Notes under the pieces: model-generated
Databases searched by the model: none
Told to the model about the DNA's origin: nothing
Seen by the model: only the letters and a program-made list of their open reading frames with translations
Position numbers and translations under genes: made by a program
Shown: positions 41,544-50,138 of the stretch, piece after piece
How positions within the stretch are numbered: position 1 is the first letter of the stretch
How the letters are laid out: every line of letters starts with the position of its first letter
NCBI RefSeq assembly: GCF_000513955.1
Contig: NZ_AZUZ01000006.1
Coordinates: 156,340-220,339 of the forward strand
Direction: 5' to 3'
Length of the DNA stretch: 64,000 nt
Source: Pseudoxanthomonas suwonensis J47
GTDB lineage: Bacteria > Pseudomonadota > Gammaproteobacteria > Xanthomonadales > Xanthomonadaceae

Positions 41544-41585
41544 CCCTTAGGAGGGGGACGCTCTATCCAGCTGAGCTACGGGGCC
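41544..41585 (-). pseudogene. 5' half of host tRNA-Arg(CCT), cut by element integration (attR)
   Basis: Reading the minus strand from 41585: acceptor GGCCCCG, TAGCTCAGCTGGATAGAGC (D arm), then the anticodon stem and loop up to CCCCTCCTAAGGG. Beyond 41544 the sequence (TAATCGTCTCC) is element DNA with no T arm or 3' acceptor strand. It keeps the original tRNA promoter side (to the right of 41585), so a truncated transcript may still be made. It pairs with the 3' half at 30901-30948. Confidence 0.92.
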
Positions 41586-41775
41586 AACGCGCCGGATTGC
41601 CGCACGCTGCCTGCGCGCGGCCAATGCCGCCCCGCCGGGATACGCGGGCGGAACCCTTGCGGCGCCTGCATCCGGCCTGCACGCGCGTGGCCGTTTCCGC
41701 CTCCCTGCCCGGCCCCGCTGTTGCAGCCCAGCGGGCCTGGGACGGCGCCGATTGCTAGAATCCATTCACGCATCC

Positions 41776-41808
41776 GGCGCCCCGCGGCGAACACCACCGC
41801 GGGGCGCC
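41776..41808. promoter_or_regulatory. Strong hairpin in the leader of the ALDH7-like gene
   Basis: Perfect 12-bp stem GGCGCCCCGCGG / CCGCGGGGCGCC with a 9-nt loop, followed by CGTTTCC, 23 bp before the ATG at 41832. A TAGAAT box at 41756-41761 upstream could be the -10 of a promoter, placing the hairpin in the 5' UTR as a possible attenuator. It could equally be a terminator for transcription coming out of the element side. The remaining part of 41586-41831 shows no gene. Confidence 0.45.
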
Positions 41809-41831
41809 CGTTTCCACCTTCAGGAGATTCC

Positions 41832-43364
41832 ATGTCCGCTTCGCTGCTCCAGGCCCTGGGCCTCGGCTCCACCAACTCCGGCACCTACCTCGGCGACGGC
41901 CGCTGGTCCGATGCCACGGGCGCCGGCGTGCTGCGCCCGGCCAACCCGACCACCGGCGAGGTGATCGCCGAAGTCCAGGCCACCACCGAAGCCGACTACG
42001 AGGCGGTCATCGCCCGCGCCCAGGAGGCCTTCAAGACCTGGCGCACCACCCCGGCGCCGCGCCGCGGCGAGGCCATCCGCCTGTGCGGCGAGGCCCTGCG
42101 CAGGCACAAGGACGCGCTTGGCTCGCTGGTCGCGCTGGAGATGGGCAAGAGCAAGGCCGAGGGCGACGGCGAAGTGCAGGAGATGATCGACATCGCCGAC
42201 TTCGCCGTGGGCCAGAGCCGCATGCTCTACGGCTACACCATGCACTCGGAGCGCCCCGGCCACCGCATGTACGAGCAGTACCACCCGCTGGGCCTGGTCG
42301 GCATCATCTCGGCCTTCAACTTCCCGGTCGCGGTGTGGAGCTGGAACTCGTTCCTGGCCGCCATCTGCGGCGACGTCTGCATCTGGAAGCCGTCGAACAA
42401 GACCCCGCTGACCGCGATCGCCTCGATGAAGATCTGCAACGAGGCGCTGAAGGCCGGCGGCTTCCCGGACATCTTCTTCCTCGTCAACGACGCCGGCACC
42501 GCGCTGTCGGAGAAGCTGGTCGAGGACACCCGCGTCCCGCTGATCAGCTTCACCGGTTCGACCCAGGTCGGCCGCATCGTCAACGAGAAGGTCGCCCGCC
42601 GCCTGGGCCGTTGCCTGCTGGAGCTGGGCGGCAACAACGCCATCATCCTGGACGAGAGCGCGGACCTGAAGCTGGCCGTCCCGGGCATCGTTTTCGGCGC
42701 CGTCGGCACCGCCGGCCAGCGCTGCACCACCACCCGCCGCCTGATCGTGCACGAATCCATCTACGACACCGTGCTGGAGACCCTGGTCAAGGCCTACAAG
42801 CAGGTCGAGGGCAAGATCGGCGACCCGCTGGATACGGTCAACCTGATGGGTCCGCTCAACAGTGCCGAGGCCGTGCAGCAGTTCCTGGCCTCGGTCGAGA
42901 AGGCCAAGGCCTCCGGCGGCACCGTGGTCACCGGCGGCGAGAAGCTGGACCGCCCCGGCCACTTCGTCCTGCCGACCATCATCACCGGCCTGAAGAACAG
43001 CGACGAGGTCGTGCAGCACGAGACCTTCGCCCCGATCCTGTACGTGATGAAGTACAGCACCCTGGACGAGGCCATCGACATGCAGAACGGCGTGCCGCAG
43101 GGCCTGTCGTCGGCGATCTTCACCCAGAACCTGAAGGCCGCGGAGAAGTTCCTGTCCGCCGCCGGCAGCGACTGCGGCATCGCCAACGTCAACATCGGCA
43201 CCTCCGGCGCGGAGATCGGCGGCGCCTTCGGCGGCGAGAAGGACACCGGCGGCGGCCGCGAGTCCGGCTCGGATGCGTGGAAGGTCTACATGCGCCGCCA
43301 GACCAACACCATCAACTATTCCGATTCGCTGCCGCTGGCACAGGGCATCAAGTTCGACCTTTGA
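41832..43364 (+). CDS. amaB: ALDH7-type aldehyde dehydrogenase (aminoadipate-semialdehyde / piperideine-6-carboxylate dehydrogenase)
   Basis: A 510-residue NAD-dependent aldehyde dehydrogenase of the antiquitin (ALDH7) group. [17 protein letters not shown] and [10 protein letters not shown] form the cofactor region, [12 protein letters not shown] the nucleotide loop, [11 protein letters not shown] holds the general base Glu, and [16 protein letters not shown] the catalytic Cys with the CTTTRR pattern typical of ALDH7. The protein probably oxidises alpha-aminoadipate semialdehyde in lysine breakdown. AGGAG lies seven bases before the ATG. It is the first host gene right of the integrated element. 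Confidence 0.87.
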   Translation: MSASLLQALGLGSTNSGTYLGDGRWSDATGAGVLRPANPTTGEVIAEVQATTEADYEAVIARAQEAFKTWRTTPAPRRGEAIRLCGEALRRHKDALGSLVALEMGKSKAEGDGEVQEMIDIADFAVGQSRMLYGYTMHSERPGHRMYEQYHPLGLVGIISAFNFPVAVWSWNSFLAAICGDVCIWKPSNKTPLTAIASMKICNEALKAGGFPDIFFLVNDAGTALSEKLVEDTRVPLISFTGSTQVGRIVNEKVARRLGRCLLELGGNNAIILDESADLKLAVPGIVFGAVGTAGQRCTTTRRLIVHESIYDTVLETLVKAYKQVEGKIGDPLDTVNLMGPLNSAEAVQQFLASVEKAKASGGTVVTGGEKLDRPGHFVLPTIITGLKNSDEVVQHETFAPILYVMKYSTLDEAIDMQNGVPQGLSSAIFTQNLKAAEKFLSAAGSDCGIANVNIGTSGAEIGGAFGGEKDTGGGRESGSDAWKVYMRRQTNTINYSDSLPLAQGIKFDL

Positions 43365-43491
43365 CACCTCCGGACGGGGCCGCGATGCGGCCCCGTCCTG
43401 CATCGGGGCGCCGCCGGCGTGGCGGTGGCTTGGCGGCCGCCGCGCCGCGGGCGATGATCGAGGCGCTGCCGCCCCACGAGCGAGGCCACCG

Positions 43492-44259
43492 ATGAGCGAC
43501 CTCTCCCCTACCTCGCGCTTCACCGATCGCGTCGCCGATTACGTCCGCTACCGGCCCGACTATCCCCCGGCCCTGCTGCGCTGGCTGCACAAGGTGCAGG
43601 GCGTGGCGCCGTCGTGGACCGTCGCCGACATCGGCGCCGGCACCGGCATTTCCTCGAAGATGTTCCTCGGCGCCGGCCACCCGGTGGTCGCGGTCGAACC
43701 CAATGCCGCCATGCGCCAGGCCGCGCAGGAATGGCTCGGCACCGATCCGCGCTTCCGCGCGGCCGATGGCAGCGCCGAGGCCACCGGCCTGCCTGACGCC
43801 AGCGTCGACCTGGTCAGCGCCGCCCAGGCCTTCCACTGGTTCGACCAGCAGGCGGTGAAGCCGGAATGGCGGCGGATCCTGCGCCCGGACGGGCTGGTCG
43901 CGGTGTACTGGAACACGCGCCGGCTCACCGGCACGCCGTTCCTCGAAGGCTACGAACAGCTGCTGCTGGACTTCGGCACCGACTACAGCAGCGTGGCCGA
44001 ACGCTACGGCGACGACGCGCACATGCGCCGCTGGTTCGGCGCCGGCCTGCGCGGCGTGGCCAGCTTCCCGCATGCACAGCGGCTGGACTTCGACAGCCTC
44101 AAGGGCCGCCTGCTGTCCTCCTCCTACGCCCCGCGCGAAGGGCATCCGCGCCACGCGCCGATGCTGGAGGCGCTGCGCCGGCTGTTCGACGCCACCCAGG
44201 TCGATGGCACCGTCGACTTCGCCTACGACACCCGCGTCTTCGCCGGCGTGCCGGAGTAG
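43492..44259 (+). CDS. Class I SAM-dependent methyltransferase
   Basis: A 255-residue protein with a Methyltransf_11-type fold. Motif I is VADIGAGTGISSKMFL, followed by VVAVEPNAAMRQ (acidic residue binding the ribose), the FRAADGSAEATGLPDASVDLVSAAQAFHWFD loop and ILRPDGLVAVYWNT. The FHWFD signature is typical of the group that includes small-molecule methyltransferases of unknown substrate. It lies 5 bp before a phosphoesterase gene, so the two are probably cotranscribed; this does not reveal the substrate. Confidence 0.85.
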   Translation: MSDLSPTSRFTDRVADYVRYRPDYPPALLRWLHKVQGVAPSWTVADIGAGTGISSKMFLGAGHPVVAVEPNAAMRQAAQEWLGTDPRFRAADGSAEATGLPDASVDLVSAAQAFHWFDQQAVKPEWRRILRPDGLVAVYWNTRRLTGTPFLEGYEQLLLDFGTDYSSVAERYGDDAHMRRWFGAGLRGVASFPHAQRLDFDSLKGRLLSSSYAPREGHPRHAPMLEALRRLFDATQVDGTVDFAYDTRVFAGVPE

Positions 44260-44264
44260 ACCCG

Positions 44265-45005
44265 ATGCGCCTGGCCGCGATCTCCGACATCCACGGCAAC
44301 CTGCCGGCGCTGGAGGCGGTGCTGGCCGACATCGCCCGCCGCGGCTGCGACCTCGTGGTGAACCTGGGCGACATCGTCTCCGGCCCGCTGTGGCCGCGCG
44401 AGACCCTCGAGCGCCTGCTGCCGCTGCAACTGCCGACCATCGCCGGCAACCACGAGCGCCAGCTGCTCGGCGAGCCGGCGACGCTGGGGCCGTCCGACGC
44501 GCACGCGCGCCAGGCCCTGTCGCCGGCGCAGCTCGAATGGATCGCCGCCCTGCCACCGCTGCTGCGCATCGAGGACGTGCTGCTTTGCCATGGCACGCCA
44601 GGCAGCGACCTCGAATACCTGCTGGAAGACCTGGACGGGCCGACCATCCGGCCCAGCGCTAGCACCGACGTGGCGATGCGGCTGCGTCACCCGCAGGCCG
44701 ACGGCGCCGGCCTGGTGCTGTGCGGCCACTCGCACACCCCGCGCCTGCTGCACTTGGACGACGGACGCCTCGTCTGCAACCCCGGCAGCGTCGGCCTGCC
44801 GGCCTTCGCCACCCACTACCCGGTCCCGCACCAGGTCGGCACCGGCACGGCGCACGCGCGCTACGCGCTGCTGGAACGACGCGAGGCCCGCTGGGAAGGC
44901 CAGCTGCTGGCCGTGCCCTACGACCATGCCGCGGCGGCCACCCGCGCCGCCAGCCTGGGTCGCCCGGACTGGGACTTCGCCCTGCGCCACGGGCGGATGC
45001 CGTGA
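44265..45005 (+). CDS. Metallophosphoesterase family protein
   Basis: A 246-residue calcineurin-like phosphoesterase of the YfcE/MJ0936-type group. Metal-site motifs in order are SDIHGN (GDxH-like), NLGDIVSGP, AGNHERQL, LLCHGTPGS and CGHSHTPRL. All ligands are present, so it should be active, probably as a phosphodiesterase; its substrate is unknown. It starts 5 bp after the methyltransferase stop. Confidence 0.87.
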   Translation: MRLAAISDIHGNLPALEAVLADIARRGCDLVVNLGDIVSGPLWPRETLERLLPLQLPTIAGNHERQLLGEPATLGPSDAHARQALSPAQLEWIAALPPLLRIEDVLLCHGTPGSDLEYLLEDLDGPTIRPSASTDVAMRLRHPQADGAGLVLCGHSHTPRLLHLDDGRLVCNPGSVGLPAFATHYPVPHQVGTGTAHARYALLERREARWEGQLLAVPYDHAAAATRAASLGRPDWDFALRHGRMP

Positions 45006-45137
45006 TCTGCAGCACGCCCGCGCGGCGGCCATGGGCGACCCGGCCCGTCTTTCTGGAATAATCTGCGCGCATACCGCCCCCCCACGGTCGACTCCCCTGC
45101 AGGACACCCCCGTGTCCTGGCCTGCCCCGAGGCCTGC

Positions 45138-45419
45138 ATGAACCAGATCCGCCGTACCAGCAACCTAGCCATCGTGAGCCTCGTCTGCGGGGTCCTTGGC
45201 TGGACGCTCGCCCCGTTCCTCGGCTCGATCATCGCCGTCATCACCGGGCACATGGCCCGCGCGGAGATCCGCCGCAGCGCCGGGACCCTCGACGGCGACG
45301 GCCTGGCGGTGGCCGGCCTGGTGCTGGGCTGGCTCGCGGTGGGGCTGACCCTGGTCGGCATCTTCATCGTGTTCGCGTTCCTGGGCGGGCTCGCCTGGCT
45401 GGCCGCCCTCAACTCCTGA
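45138..45419 (+). CDS. DUF4190 small membrane protein
   Basis: A 93-residue protein with two hydrophobic helices separated by a short loop: NLAIVSLVCGVLGWTLAPFLGSIIAVITGHMARAEIRRS, then DGDGLAVAGLVLGWLAVGLTLVGIFIVFAFLG. The "GH.AR.EIRRS.G...G.G.A.AGL.LGW" pattern between them is the DUF4190 core. It is an inner-membrane protein of unknown role. It ends 6 bp before pyrD and is probably cotranscribed with it. Confidence 0.88.
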   Translation: MNQIRRTSNLAIVSLVCGVLGWTLAPFLGSIIAVITGHMARAEIRRSAGTLDGDGLAVAGLVLGWLAVGLTLVGIFIVFAFLGGLAWLAALNS

Positions 45420-45425
45420 CCGCCG

Positions 45426-46472
45426 ATGTATTCGATCGCCCGACCGTTCCTGTTCGGCCTGGACGCCGAATTCGCACACAAGACCGCGCTCAAATCCCTG
45501 GACCTGGCCTGGCGCACCGGCACCATCGGCCTGGTCGCCGAACGCCGTCCGCCCCTGCCCACGCGGGTGTTCGGCCTCAAGTTCCCCAACCCGGTCGGCC
45601 TGGCCGCCGGCCTGGACAAGAACGGCGAGCACATCGACGCGCTGCTGGCGCTGGGTTTCGGCTTCATCGAGATCGGCACGGTCACGCCGCGCCCGCAGCC
45701 GGGCAACCCGAAGCCGCGCCTGTTCCGGCTGGTCCGGGACCAGGCCCTGATCAACCGCATGGGTTTCAACAACGCCGGCGTGGACGCGCTGGTGCGCAAC
45801 GTCGAGCGCGCCCAGCGCAAGGGCGGCCTGCTCGGCATCAACATCGGCAAGAACAAGGACACCCCCAACGAGGACGCGGCGGCCGACTACGTGCACTGCC
45901 TGGAGCGGGTCTACCCGCTGGCCGACTACGTCACCGTCAACATCTCCTCGCCGAACACCGCCGGCCTGCGCGAACTGCAGGAGGAACAGGCGCTGCGCCG
46001 CCTGGTCGGCTCCCTGCGCGAGGCGCAGGAGCGGCTGGCGGTGCGCCACGACCGGCGCGTGCCGGTGCTGGTCAAGATCGCCCCGGACCTCAGCGACAGC
46101 GACATCGACGCGGCCGCGCGCGTGCTCTCGGACCTGGAAGTGGACGGCGTGATCGCCACCAACACCACCACCGCGCGCACCGCGGTGCTGGGCCGCCGCC
46201 ATGCCGACGAGGCCGGCGGCCTTTCCGGCGCCCCGCTGATGGGCCAGTCGACCCTGGTCCTGCGCCGGTTGCGCACGCGCCTGCCCGAGTCGATCCCGCT
46301 GGTAGGCGTGGGCGGGATCATGTCCGGCGCCGACGCGGTGGCGAAGATGGCCGCCGGTGCCAGCCTGGTGCAGTGCTACAGCGGCCTGATCTACCGCGGC
46401 CCGGCGCTGGTCGGCGAATGCGTGGAGGCGATGCGCCGGCGCAAGGAATCCCCGAGCGGCGGCACGGCATGA
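45426..46472 (+). CDS. pyrD: Dihydroorotate dehydrogenase (quinone), class 2
   Basis: Membrane-associated flavoenzyme oxidising dihydroorotate to orotate in pyrimidine synthesis. The 348 residues fit class 2. Visible features are the N-terminal amphipathic membrane segment, [36 protein letters not shown] with the class 2 catalytic Ser, [18 protein letters not shown] and [21 protein letters not shown] for FMN phosphate. The ATG overlaps the reading context of the small upstream gene by spacing only (6 bp). Its stop overlaps the murB start. Confidence 0.96.
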   Translation: MYSIARPFLFGLDAEFAHKTALKSLDLAWRTGTIGLVAERRPPLPTRVFGLKFPNPVGLAAGLDKNGEHIDALLALGFGFIEIGTVTPRPQPGNPKPRLFRLVRDQALINRMGFNNAGVDALVRNVERAQRKGGLLGINIGKNKDTPNEDAAADYVHCLERVYPLADYVTVNISSPNTAGLRELQEEQALRRLVGSLREAQERLAVRHDRRVPVLVKIAPDLSDSDIDAAARVLSDLEVDGVIATNTTTARTAVLGRRHADEAGGLSGAPLMGQSTLVLRRLRTRLPESIPLVGVGGIMSGADAVAKMAAGASLVQCYSGLIYRGPALVGECVEAMRRRKESPSGGTA

Positions 46473-47524
46473 CCGCGCTGTACCGACTGCAGCGCGAAGC
46501 CGACCTGACCAAGCGCAATACCTTCGGGGTGCCCGCCCGGGCGCCCTGGCTACTGGAAGTCAACGACCTGTCCACCCTCGGCGAGGCGCTGGACCTGCCG
46601 CAGCTGCGTGGCCTGCCGCTGCTGATGCTCGGCGGCGGCAGCAACCTGCTGTTCGCCGGCGACGCGCCGGGCGCGGTGCTGGCGCTGGGCGCCTCGGCGC
46701 TGGCGGTGGTGGCCGACGAGGGCGAACGCGTGCGCGTGCGCGCCGAGGCCGGGGCGAACTGGCATGCGCTGGTGATGTGGAGCCTGGACCAGGGCCTGTG
46801 CGGCCTGGAGAACCTGGCGCTGATCCCCGGCAGCGTCGGTGCCGCGCCGATCCAGAACATCGGCGCCTACGGCGTGGAAGTCGGCGACCGCATCGTCGCG
46901 GTCGAAGCCTGGGACCGCCAGGCCGGCAGCCGCGTGCGCCTGGACCGCGAGGCCTGCGCGTTCGGCTACCGCGACAGCGCGTTCAAGCGCGATCCGGAAC
47001 GCTGGATCGTCACCGCGGTGGAATTCGAGCTGCTGCGCCCCCGCACGCCCACCGAGGCGCCGCTGCGCCTGGACTACGCCGGGATCGGCGAGGAACTGGC
47101 CGCCGCCGGCGTGCAGGCGCCGAGCGCGCGCGACGTGGCCGGGGCGGTGATCCGCATCCGCCAGCGCAAGCTTCCGGATCCGGCGCGGATCGGCAACGCC
47201 GGCAGCTTCTTCAAGAACCCGATCGTGACGGTGGAGCTGGCCGAAACCCTGCGCGCCGAACATCCGCGCCTGCCGGTGTTCCCCGGCGACGCCGAACCGA
47301 ACCGCAAGCTTTCGGCCGCGTGGCTGATCGATGCCTGCGGCTGGAAGGGGGCGCGCCGCGGCGATGCCGGCGTGTCGGATGCGCACGCGCTGGTGCTGGT
47401 CAACCATGGCGCGGCCAGCGGCACGCAACTGCTGGAACTGGCCCGCGCGATCGCCGCTTCGGTGCACGAACGTTTCGGCGTGGCGCTGGAACCGGAACCG
47501 CGCGTGATCGGAGCGCGCTGGTAA
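46469..47524 (+). CDS. murB: UDP-N-acetylmuramate dehydrogenase
   Basis: FAD enzyme reducing UDP-GlcNAc-enolpyruvate to UDP-MurNAc for peptidoglycan. The 351 residues correspond to the type I (E. coli-like) MurB. Motifs: NTFGVPARA at the start, [13 protein letters not shown] (FAD loop), [37 protein letters not shown] and [10 protein letters not shown] with the catalytic Ser. The ATG at 46469 overlaps the pyrD stop (ATGA), showing translational coupling of pyrD and murB. Confidence 0.96.
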   Translation: MTALYRLQREADLTKRNTFGVPARAPWLLEVNDLSTLGEALDLPQLRGLPLLMLGGGSNLLFAGDAPGAVLALGASALAVVADEGERVRVRAEAGANWHALVMWSLDQGLCGLENLALIPGSVGAAPIQNIGAYGVEVGDRIVAVEAWDRQAGSRVRLDREACAFGYRDSAFKRDPERWIVTAVEFELLRPRTPTEAPLRLDYAGIGEELAAAGVQAPSARDVAGAVIRIRQRKLPDPARIGNAGSFFKNPIVTVELAETLRAEHPRLPVFPGDAEPNRKLSAAWLIDACGWKGARRGDAGVSDAHALVLVNHGAASGTQLLELARAIAASVHERFGVALEPEPRVIGARW

Positions 47525-47528
47525 GGCC

Positions 47529-48449
47529 ATGGCCACCGCCGCGCCGCCCGCTTCCACGCACTGGCGCGCCGCCTGGCTGATGCTCGGCAGCACGGTGCTG
47601 TTCGGCATGATGGCGGTGGTGATACGCCTGGCCTCGGCCAGCCTGCACACCTTCGAGATCGCGTTCTTCCGCAACTTCTTCGGCCTGGCGGTGGCGCTGC
47701 CGCTGCTGCTGCGCCACCGCCCGGGGCTGCTGCGCACCAGCCAGTTCCCGCGCTACCTGTTCCGCTGCATGATCGGCATCGCCTCGATGCTGGCCGGCTT
47801 CTGGGCGATCGGCCACCTGCCGCTGGCGCAGGCGGTGTCGCTGTCGTATTCGACGCCGCTGTTCGTGACCATCGCCGCGGCGGCGCTGCTGGGCGAACAG
47901 GTGCGTGCGCGGCGCTGGATCGCGGTGGCGCTGGGCTTCGCCGGCGTGCTGCTGATCGTGCGCCCCGGCTCGACGGACTTCAGCATGGGCACGCTGGTGG
48001 CGCTGCTGGCCGCGTTGCTGTCGAGCATCGTCGCCATCCAGATCAAGCAGCTGTCGGCCACCGAACCGGCCGACCGCATCGTGCTGTGGACCACCCTGCT
48101 GTGGGTGCCGATGTCGCTGGTGCCGGCGCTGGGCGTGTGGACCTGGCCGCAGGGCATCACCTGGCTGTGGGTGGTCGCCGCTGGCCTGTTCGGCACCGGC
48201 GGGCACATGCTGTGGACGCGCGCGCTCAAGCTCGGCGAAGTCTCGGCGCTCACTCCGATCAGCTTCATGCAGCTGCCCATCGTCGGCGCGATGGGCTGGC
48301 TGCTGTTCGACGAGACCTTCGACCGCTGGAACCTGGCCGGCGCGCTGGTGATCCTCGGCGCGAACGCGTACATCGCCCATCGCGAGGCCACGCTGGCCCG
48401 CCGCGCCGCGTCCGGCGCGGCCTCTTCGGCGGCCAAGCCGGGCGAGTAG
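47529..48449 (+). CDS. EamA/DMT-family transporter
   Basis: A 306-residue inner-membrane protein with ten hydrophobic segments arranged as two EamA repeats. The first runs from GSTVLFGMMAVVIRLAS to LIVRPG, the second from ALLSSIVAIQIKQLSATE to LGANAYIAHRE. Drug/metabolite transporters of this kind export amino acids or other metabolites; the substrate is not predictable. It begins 4 bp after murB, so it probably shares that transcript. Confidence 0.88.
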   Translation: MATAAPPASTHWRAAWLMLGSTVLFGMMAVVIRLASASLHTFEIAFFRNFFGLAVALPLLLRHRPGLLRTSQFPRYLFRCMIGIASMLAGFWAIGHLPLAQAVSLSYSTPLFVTIAAAALLGEQVRARRWIAVALGFAGVLLIVRPGSTDFSMGTLVALLAALLSSIVAIQIKQLSATEPADRIVLWTTLLWVPMSLVPALGVWTWPQGITWLWVVAAGLFGTGGHMLWTRALKLGEVSALTPISFMQLPIVGAMGWLLFDETFDRWNLAGALVILGANAYIAHREATLARRAASGAASSAAKPGE

Positions 48450-48535
48450 TTGCCGGGTGCGGGCGCGCCAGCCGCGGTCCATCCGCGCGGTTACCGCCGG
48501 GATGGCCGGAAGATGAAAAATTTTCTCCGGAAAGC

Positions 48536-48564
48536 TTGCCGACCCGATCTTCGACCAGTACAAT
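48536..48564 (+). promoter_or_regulatory. Sigma-70-type promoter of tRNA-Pro(CGG)
   Basis: -35 TTGCCG (48536-48541), 17-bp spacer, -10 TACAAT (48559-48564), ending 12 bp before the tRNA 5' end. Confidence 0.75.
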
Positions 48565-48576
48565 TTGCGGCCTTGT

Positions 48577-48653
<77 letters not shown>

Positions 48654-48672
48654 ATTCAAAAGCGGTAAGCGG

Positions 48673-48696
48673 AACCGGCCTCGCGCCGGTTTTTTG
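48673..48696 (+). terminator. Intrinsic terminator after tRNA-Pro
   Basis: AACCGGC-CTCGC-GCCGGTT stem-loop followed by a run of T (TTTTT), 20 bp after the tRNA end. Confidence 0.9.
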
Positions 48697-48749
48697 CTGT
48701 CCGGGCCCCGCGCCCGCCGCGGTGCCGCTGCCCTTCCCTCCCGGAACCG

Positions 48750-50009
48750 ATGAACAGCGCCACTCCTTCGCCGCGCGGCGACGCGGCCCACACCTCCGGC
48801 CGCCTGCTGGTCCTCGCGGGCATCCTGCTGTCGGCGTTCAACCTGCGTACCGCGGTGACGTCGTTGACGCCGCTGCTGGACGTGCTCGGCACGGAGTTCG
48901 GTTTCGGTCCGGCGATCGCCGGCGTGCTGGGGATGGTGCCGACCGCGGCCTTCGCGCTCGCCGGCGTCGGCACGCCGCGTCTGGCGCACCGGCTGGGCCT
49001 GGAACGCACCGCGGTGCTGTCGATGGCCCTGGCCGCCAGCGGCCTGCTGTGGCGCTCGCTCACCGGCGGCACCGGCGGCCTGCTCGCCGCATCGGCGGTA
49101 GCGCTTGCCGGCATGGGCATCGGCAACGTGATCCTGCCGCCGCTGGTGAAGCGCCATTTCCCCGAGCGCATCGGCCTGGTCAGCTCGCTGTACATCACCG
49201 TGCTGCAGGTCGGCACGATCCTGCCGGCGCTGCTGGCGGTGCCGATCGCGGAGGCCGCCGGCTGGCGCGTGTCGATGGGCGCATGGATGCTGATGGCCAC
49301 GGTGGCGATGCTGCCGTGGCTGGGCGTGCTGCGCGCCGAACGGCGTCCCGACAGCGAGCTGGCGCGCGTGCATGACCAGGCGGTGGTGCCAGGCGACGAA
49401 GCACCGGAACTGGGTGCGGCGGCGCCGCGCGGGCGGGTCTGGCGCACGGCGCTGGGCTGGGGCATGGCGCTGATGTTCGGCATGACTTCGCTGGTGAGCT
49501 ACGCGATGTTCACCTGGCTGCCGAAGCTGATGGTCGACGCGGGCGGGAGTGCGGCCTTCGGCGGGGTGATGGTGGCGCTGTTCTCGGGCCTGGGCCTGGT
49601 GGCGGCGCTGGGCGTGCCCGCGCTGGCCGCACGGCTGCGCAATCCGTTCCCGCTGGCACTGGCCGGCGGCATCCTCAACCTGGTCTCCTTCGCGGGCCTG
49701 CTGTGGGCGCCGATGGCGGCGCCGGTGCTGTGGGTGGTCCTGCTCGGGCTGGCGCCGCTCACCTTCCCGCTGTCGCTGACCCTGGTGAACCTGCGCACGC
49801 GCAGCCCGTCAGGTTCGGCGGCGCTGTCGGGCTTCATGCAGGGCGCCGGCTACGGCTTCAGCTGCCTGGGCCCGCTGCTGTTCGGCCTGCTGCACGAGCT
49901 CAGCGGCGGCTGGACGCTGCCGTTCGGCTTCCTGGCGCTGTGCGTGCTGGTGATGCTGGCCGGCGCGTGGCAGGCGTGCCGGCCTGGGGTGCTCGAGGAG
50001 CGCTGGTAA
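48750..50009 (+). CDS. MFS transporter, CynX/NimT-like
   Basis: A 419-residue major facilitator with 12 predicted helices in two halves. FNLRTAVTSLTPLLDVLGTEFGF and IAGVLGMVPTAAFALAG at the start and AGMGIGNVILPPLVKRHFPER in helix 4-5 match the cyanate-permease (CynX) branch. A charged central loop (RAERRPDSELARVHDQAVV) separates the halves. No cyanase gene is near, so cyanate transport should not be assumed; the group also contains nitroimidazole and other anion exporters. Confidence 0.85.
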   Translation: MNSATPSPRGDAAHTSGRLLVLAGILLSAFNLRTAVTSLTPLLDVLGTEFGFGPAIAGVLGMVPTAAFALAGVGTPRLAHRLGLERTAVLSMALAASGLLWRSLTGGTGGLLAASAVALAGMGIGNVILPPLVKRHFPERIGLVSSLYITVLQVGTILPALLAVPIAEAAGWRVSMGAWMLMATVAMLPWLGVLRAERRPDSELARVHDQAVVPGDEAPELGAAAPRGRVWRTALGWGMALMFGMTSLVSYAMFTWLPKLMVDAGGSAAFGGVMVALFSGLGLVAALGVPALAARLRNPFPLALAGGILNLVSFAGLLWAPMAAPVLWVVLLGLAPLTFPLSLTLVNLRTRSPSGSAALSGFMQGAGYGFSCLGPLLFGLLHELSGGWTLPFGFLALCVLVMLAGAWQACRPGVLEERW

Positions 50010-50020
50010 CGCCTGCGATC

Positions 50021-50121
50021 CCCCTCCCGCCAGGAGAGGGCCAAGGGATCAGGGTCGGGAGCCGCACGGCGTTGGGAAACCTGCCCTCTCCCCAACCCCT
50101 CTCCCGGGGGAGAGGGGCTTG
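50021..50121. repeat. REP-like CCCTCTCC intergenic repeat
   Basis: The region carries CCCTCCCGCCAGGAGAGGG and, further on, CCCTCTCCCC followed by a CCCCTCTCCC-GGG-GGAGAGGGG hairpin, in opposite orientations around AGGGATCAGGGTCGGGAG. Such CCCTCTCCC/GGGAGAGGG elements are common between genes in Xanthomonadaceae. It sits between the converging MFS and proA genes and may also stop transcription. Confidence 0.75.
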
Positions 50122-50138
50122 AGCGGCGAGCTACCGCA

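Larger units (their letters stand above)
30936..41556. mobile_element. 10.6-kb integrative element inserted in the anticodon arm of tRNA-Arg(CCT)
   Basis: Bounded by the 13-bp direct repeat CCCTTAGGAGGGG (30936-30948 and 41544-41556), each copy attached to a different half of the same host tRNA gene. Contents in order: GGGACAA arm site, complete tRNA-Arg(CCT), tyrosine integrase, second recombinase-like gene, small unknown gene, RepL-like gene, two small unknown genes, type III Res and Mod, RadC-like gene, candidate excisionase/regulator and second arm site. Parts of the element (34.2-35.5 kb) are visibly more AT-rich than the flanks. No conjugation genes are seen, so transfer would need help. 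The bounds are exact to within the repeat. Confidence 0.9.

Noticed and set aside
50021-50121. Novel regulatory RNA between the MFS and proA genes
   Set aside because: The CCCTCTCC/GGGAGAGG architecture matches common Xanthomonadaceae intergenic repeats and needs no further explanation.
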